Positions 23,578 to 26,286 of a stretch of 26,286 nt of DNA are shown here, one piece after another. The notes beneath the pieces are model-generated. The model was not told where the DNA came from. It searched no databases and saw only the letters and a list, made by a program, of their open reading frames with translations. Source of the DNA: SIG440 sp045591035 (GTDB lineage: Bacteria; Bacillota; Clostridia; Monoglobales; Monoglobaceae); assembly GCA_045591035.1 (NCBI GenBank), contig JAZNSG010000011.1:1-26286 (forward strand), in the 5' to 3' direction. The translations under genes and the position numbers were made by a program. Position 1 is the stretch's first letter, and each line of letters starts with the position of its first letter.

Positions 23578-24909
23578 TTACTGCTCAATTTTTTTCAATA
23601 TAATATAGTGATCAGTTACGTCTTTTACCTCTCCGTCTATGGGGCTGTGAATCTCAGCTCCAAGCTCGGCGCAGGTGGCAAGTTTTGAGAATTTTTCAAC
23701 CCTGTCGCCAACCTTCACAATAGGTTTAGCCCTTCTTCCAATATGTTGACGAAGCTTTATTTTAAGCTCTTTAAATTCTGCAGATTGCTCAGAAATAGGA
23801 GCATCAACATCATATTCCGAAACACCCAGTCTCGATATCAGACGACTCATAGGAACTGTCCTGAATGGTCTGTCCTCACTTATTCCGGTAAATTTCGGTT
23901 CTTTCGGAGCCGTAGCACCTTTTTCTCTCACTAATGCCCAACCCGTTCCAATAAGTGTTCCGGGAGACAATCCCATAGGACACGCATACATCTCACAAAG
24001 CTTACACTGAGAACAATATGCCGCATTCAAAATTGCCGGAACGTCTGAGGTCATACCCTTTGACACCGCCCTCATAAAGGAATGGGGTTCAATGGGATAA
24101 CCCATAAGATTTCTGGAACAAAGGTCTGTACAGCTTCTGCACTGACAACATGAGCTCATAGCTCTGTACAAATTTATTCTTACATTTGTGGTTTTCTTAA
24201 GAACAACTCCATGATTCTTAGGCAAAACCAAAATTGCATTCGTCGTTTTTGTAATTAAGTCTTTCTTTTCGCCGACTCTGCCCGTCATGGCACCGCCGTT
24301 TATGTATACACAATCCTCTGAAAGTGCTCCACCAGCCATATTAACGACCTGTTCAAAGGTCATTCCAAGAGGCACCCTGAAAGTCTGTGGGTTTTTAACC
24401 TCTCCGGCAACCGTCACATATTTATAACAAACCGGCTTAGATTCTTTAAGGGCATAATATGTGTTGAGCATTGTCTCAACATTAAACACTATAACCCCCT
24501 GAGAGATAGGGAGCTTCCCTGGTTCAATAACTCTGCCGGTGGTTTCATATACTGTAACTACCTCATCCCCTGCAGGATATATTTCAGGCAAAGTCGAAAC
24601 TTTTACATTCTTAAAGGAATCAAGTTCTGCATTTACCGCCTCGATTGCCTCAGTATAAACCTCTTTGACTGCAACAATTGCAGTCTTTGCGCCAACAGCC
24701 TCTCTGACCGTATCAAGTGCCCACAAAATCTCATAAGAAAACTTCGCAAGTAATTGTCTGTGAAGTCTGAAAAGTGGCTCACACTCAGCACAGTTAAGAA
24801 TGACTGTATCTGCATCTTTATTCAGCTTTGCATAAGAAGGAAACCCTGCTCCGCCGGCACCCACAATTCCATATTCTTTCATAAGTTCAGCCAAAGCCGT
24901 CATTTGCAT
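23578..24909 (-). CDS. pduS: PduS/RnfC-like flavin and iron-sulfur oxidoreductase
   Basis: The protein (443 residues from ATG 24909) has an N-terminal FMN/NADH-binding RnfC-like domain (GIVGAGGAGFPSYAKL near 14-29, then NCAECEP near 39-45), an SLBB-type domain (YVTVAGEVKNPQTFRVPLGMTFEQVV), and two clusters of cysteines for [4Fe-4S] centres: CxxCxxCxxxC at 254-264 and CSQCKLCEMYACP at 299-311. A C-terminal biotinyl-like segment (KVGDRVEKFSKLATCAELGAEIHSPIDGEV) follows. In the Pdu system PduS reduces cobalamin and docks on the shell through PduT. ATG 24909 is preferred because GGGAGG lies 8 bases before it; an upstream TTG would add eight residues. The gene sits between eutN-like and pduT-like genes. 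Confidence 0.92.
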   Translation of the reverse strand: MQMTALAELMKEYGIVGAGGAGFPSYAKLNKDADTVILNCAECEPLFRLHRQLLAKFSYEILWALDTVREAVGAKTAIVAVKEVYTEAIEAVNAELDSFKNVKVSTLPEIYPAGDEVVTVYETTGRVIEPGKLPISQGVIVFNVETMLNTYYALKESKPVCYKYVTVAGEVKNPQTFRVPLGMTFEQVVNMAGGALSEDCVYINGGAMTGRVGEKKDLITKTTNAILVLPKNHGVVLKKTTNVRINLYRAMSSCCQCRSCTDLCSRNLMGYPIEPHSFMRAVSKGMTSDVPAILNAAYCSQCKLCEMYACPMGLSPGTLIGTGWALVREKGATAPKEPKFTGISEDRPFRTVPMSRLISRLGVSEYDVDAPISEQSAEFKELKIKLRQHIGRRAKPIVKVGDRVEKFSKLATCAELGAEIHSPIDGEVKDVTDHYIILKKIEQ

Positions 24910-24967
24910 TTGCAGTTCCTCCCATTCATTCAAGCGTTAATTTCAAATTCAAAGTATTGGTCCGGGA

Positions 24968-25228
24968 TTAATAGCCCTGACCTTCATCAATAATTCCCAC
25001 GATTGCTGCATCAATGGGAGACAATTCTTTTCCACAGCCAATTCTTGCTGCACTTCCCAAAGCAACCAAAACATGTTCACCAATACCGGCACCGATATTA
25101 TCAACAGCTATTATTCTGCCATTTTTGCTTTGGTCCTCAATAGGTTCAACTATCATAAACTTGCTACCCAGCAAATTTTCATTTTTCCGCGTTGAAACAA
25201 CGCTTCCGATTACTTTCCCGATAATCAT
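24968..25228 (-). CDS. BMC-P vertex protein (EutN/CcmL/PduN family)
   Basis: At 86 residues this matches the pentameric vertex proteins that cap the corners of microcompartments. Family features include the start MIIGKVIGSVVSTRKNENLLGSKFMIV, the central AVDNIGAGIGEHVLVALGSAAR, and the end PIDAAIVGIIDE. Only 60 copies per particle are needed in an ideal icosahedron, so it should be made at lower level than BMC-H. Consistently, its ribosome-binding site (AAAGGA at some distance) is weaker than those of the BMC-H genes, and a stable hairpin lies between it and the preceding BMC-H gene. Confidence 0.95.
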   Translation of the reverse strand: MIIGKVIGSVVSTRKNENLLGSKFMIVEPIEDQSKNGRIIAVDNIGAGIGEHVLVALGSAARIGCGKELSPIDAAIVGIIDEGQGY

Positions 25229-25263
25229 AACATCGTTTTCCTTTCATAAGCTACAGCATAAAC

Positions 25264-25290
25264 CGAGGCGAAGCGGAAAGCTCCGCCCCG
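25264..25290 (-). repeat. GC-rich intercistronic hairpin between BMC-H and BMC-P genes
   Basis: In the minus-strand RNA, CGGGGCGGAGC pairs with GCUUCGCCUCG through 11 pairs, two of them G-U, around a UUUCC loop. It sits 26 bases after the BMC-H stop and 35 before the vertex-protein ATG. It is the most GC-rich spot in an otherwise AT-rich spacer. Only a short U-run (GUUUAUG) follows, so complete termination is unlikely; partial termination or protection of the upstream BMC-H mRNA from 3' decay is plausible. Confidence 0.6.
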
Positions 25291-25316
25291 TTGCCGTATG
25301 CCCTGTTTACCTAAAA

Positions 25317-25715
25317 TTATTTAAGTACAGGCAAAATCTTCTCAACATCGCCGTGAGGTCTGGGGATTACATGTGTTGCAATAAGCCCACCCAGCTTCTG
25401 AGCGCTTTGGCTACCATCTTCAACTGCAGCTTTAACTGCACCTACATCGCCGCGAACCATAACACTTACAAGACCTGAACCGATCTTTTCAGTGCCGATA
25501 AGTACAACATTTGCTGCTTTGAGCATAGCATCTGCTGCTTCAACAGCTGCAACAAGACCTCTTATTTCAATCATACCCAATGCTTCGAGTGCCATTTTTG
25601 TTTCCTCCTTTAAGGTTTTCTTTTCTACAGTTTCGGTTTTTTCAACCGAAGCTTCATTATTTTTCAATGTTTCTTTCTTTGGTTCCACTTTTTTTGTGGT
25701 AGCTTTTTCTGCCAT
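25317..25715 (-). CDS. BMC-H hexameric shell protein with charged N-terminal extension
   Basis: Residues 41-132 are a complete BMC-H domain of the PduA/PduJ type (ALGMIEIRGLVAAVEAADAMLKAANVVLIG, pore loop EKIGSGL, VRGDVGAVKAAV, VIPRPHGDVEKIL). BMC-H hexamers tile the shell facets and their pores admit substrates. Residues 1-40 are a Lys/Glu/Thr-rich extension (MAEKATTKKVEPKKE...EKKTLKEETK) not found in ordinary BMC-H. The upstream ATG (25715) has an AGAGGTGA site 6 bases away. The internal ATG at 25595 has an even better AAAGGAGG 8 bases away and would give a standard 92-residue protein. Both may be used. It follows the preceding paralogue after 13 bases. Confidence 0.93.
   Translation of the reverse strand: MAEKATTKKVEPKKETLKNNEASVEKTETVEKKTLKEETKMALEALGMIEIRGLVAAVEAADAMLKAANVVLIGTEKIGSGLVSVMVRGDVGAVKAAVEDGSQSAQKLGGLIATHVIPRPHGDVEKILPVLK
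25593..25611 (-). promoter_or_regulatory. Internal Shine-Dalgarno and ATG within the BMC-H gene
   Basis: AAAGGAGG (25604-25611), an 8-base spacer and an in-frame ATG (25593-25595) lie exactly at the start of the canonical BMC-H domain (MALEALGMIE). The same element with the same spacing occurs in the neighbouring paralogue. In the long form these bases encode KEETKM. Confidence 0.8.
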
Positions 25716-25728
25716 GGAAAATCACCTC

Positions 25729-26112
25729 TTAGAACTTAGGCAAGATTTTTTCAACGTCAGAATGAGGTCTGGGGATTACGTGAGTTGCAACGATTTCACC
25801 CAGTCTTTGAGCTGTCTGACCGCCGGCTTCAACAGCAGCCTTAACTGCACCTACGTCGCCGCGTACCATTACGCTTACGAGTCCAGAACCGATTTTCTCT
25901 GTTCCGATAAGTGATACATTAGCAGCCTTTACCATTGAATCGGCAGCTTCGATTGCAGCTACAAGGCCTCTTGTTTCTACCATTCCCAATGCTTCCTGTG
26001 CCATTTTTACTTCCTCCTTTACCTGTTTGTTAACCTTAATATCTTTTTTGATATCTTCTTGGACTAAAGCAGCTTCATTAACTACTTCAGCCGGCTTACT
26101 TTTTTCTGCCAT
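25729..26112 (-). CDS. BMC-H hexameric shell protein, second copy, with N-terminal extension
   Basis: Residues 37-127 form a PduA-like BMC-H domain (ALGMVETRGLVAAIEAADSMVKAANVSLIG, EKIGSGL pore loop, VRGDVGAVKAAVEAG, VIPRPHSDVEKILPK), closely related to the other two copies here. The 36-residue extension (MAEKSKPAEVVNEAALVQEDIKKDIK...) also begins MAEK but differs from the neighbour's beyond that; part of it could form an amphipathic helix. The outer ATG (26112) has AAGGTGA 6 bases upstream. The inner ATG at 26004 has AAAGGAGG 8 bases upstream and would give a standard 91-residue shell protein. Adjacent tandem paralogues suggest duplication. Confidence 0.93.
   Translation of the reverse strand: MAEKSKPAEVVNEAALVQEDIKKDIKVNKQVKEEVKMAQEALGMVETRGLVAAIEAADSMVKAANVSLIGTEKIGSGLVSVMVRGDVGAVKAAVEAGGQTAQRLGEIVATHVIPRPHSDVEKILPKF
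26002..26020 (-). promoter_or_regulatory. Internal Shine-Dalgarno and ATG within the second BMC-H gene
   Basis: AAAGGAGG (26013-26020), an 8-base spacer and an in-frame ATG (26002-26004) stand at the canonical BMC-H start (MAQEALGMVE). Motif, spacing and position match those in the downstream paralogue. The encoded residues are KEEVKM. Confidence 0.8.
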
Positions 26113-26137
26113 AGTTATTCACCTTCCTAATTTTAAA

Positions 26138-26286
26138 TTAGTCTTTAAACTTAGGCAAAATCTTCTCAACATCACTGTGAGGACGCGGAATAACGTGTGT
26201 AGCTACAAGCTCACCAAGCTTTGATGCACATACGCCACCTGCTTCAACAGCAGCCTTAACTGCACCTACGTCGCCGCGTACCATTA
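26138..26286 (-). CDS. BMC-H shell protein, third copy, C-terminal fragment
   Basis: Only the last 49 codons are in the window; the N-terminus lies beyond the right edge. The visible part reads MVRGDVGAVKAAVEAGG, then VCASKLGELVATH, then VIPRPHSDVEKILPKFKD and a stop at 26138, the C-terminal half of a PduA-like BMC-H. A cysteine (VCAS) replaces the TAQ/SAQ of the two neighbours. The final 46 bases of the window are identical to 25826-25871 in the second copy. Whether it also has an extension and internal start cannot be seen. Confidence 0.9.
   Translation of the reverse strand, partial: MVRGDVGAVKAAVEAGGVCASKLGELVATHVIPRPHSDVEKILPKFKD

Overview
The window looks like a chromosomal segment of a Clostridia-type Firmicute. 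It has moderate-to-low GC, strong AGGAGG ribosome-binding sites, frequent TTG and GTG starts, Sbp (DUF1290) and DUF881 in the division cluster, a YtrA-type GntR/ABC operon, and MurE with the DNPR motif typical of meso-diaminopimelate peptidoglycan. Every convincing gene is on the minus strand, so transcription runs from right to left. No rRNA, tRNA, CRISPR array or insertion sequence was found, and no stretch above about 300 bases lacks a gene.

Right part (about 19400-26286): the 3' portion of a bacterial microcompartment (BMC) operon. In transcription order it encodes a truncated BMC-H, two more PduA-like BMC-H shell proteins with unusual N-terminal extensions, a BMC-P vertex protein, a PduS-like flavin/Fe-S protein, a PduT-like BMC-T, a PduP/EutE-like CoA-acylating aldehyde dehydrogenase, a second tandem-domain BMC-T, the phosphotransacylase PduL, and a DeoR-family regulator closed by an intrinsic terminator. 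The genes form an aldehyde -> acyl-CoA -> acyl-phosphate module inside a shell that appears to have an Fe-S electron conduit. The signature enzyme that makes the aldehyde would lie beyond the right edge, so the substrate cannot be named.

Middle (about 15900-19370): a self-contained YtrA-like operon. A sigma-A promoter overlaps or abuts a 10-bp inverted repeat (likely autoregulatory operator), followed by a GntR repressor, an ABC ATPase split by a one-base deletion, a large permease, and a strong terminator.

Left part (1-15841): a division and cell wall (dcw) cluster in the order mraZ, rsmH, ftsL, PBP2B/SpoVD-type pbp, murE, murF, mraY, ftsW, murG, murA, ftsQ, DUF881, sbp, ftsZ. It starts from a promoter whose start region carries three MraZ-box-like repeats. 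murD, murC and ftsA are absent from their common positions. ftsZ has its own strong promoter, and a terminator-like hairpin straddles the ftsW stop codon. A separate promoter then drives secG, truncated at the left edge.

The most interesting observation is in the microcompartment operon. Two BMC-H genes each carry a second, equally strong in-frame ribosome-binding site and ATG exactly at the start of the canonical BMC-H domain. This suggests long and short shell-protein isoforms, analogous to PduB/PduB' but in hexameric shell proteins.
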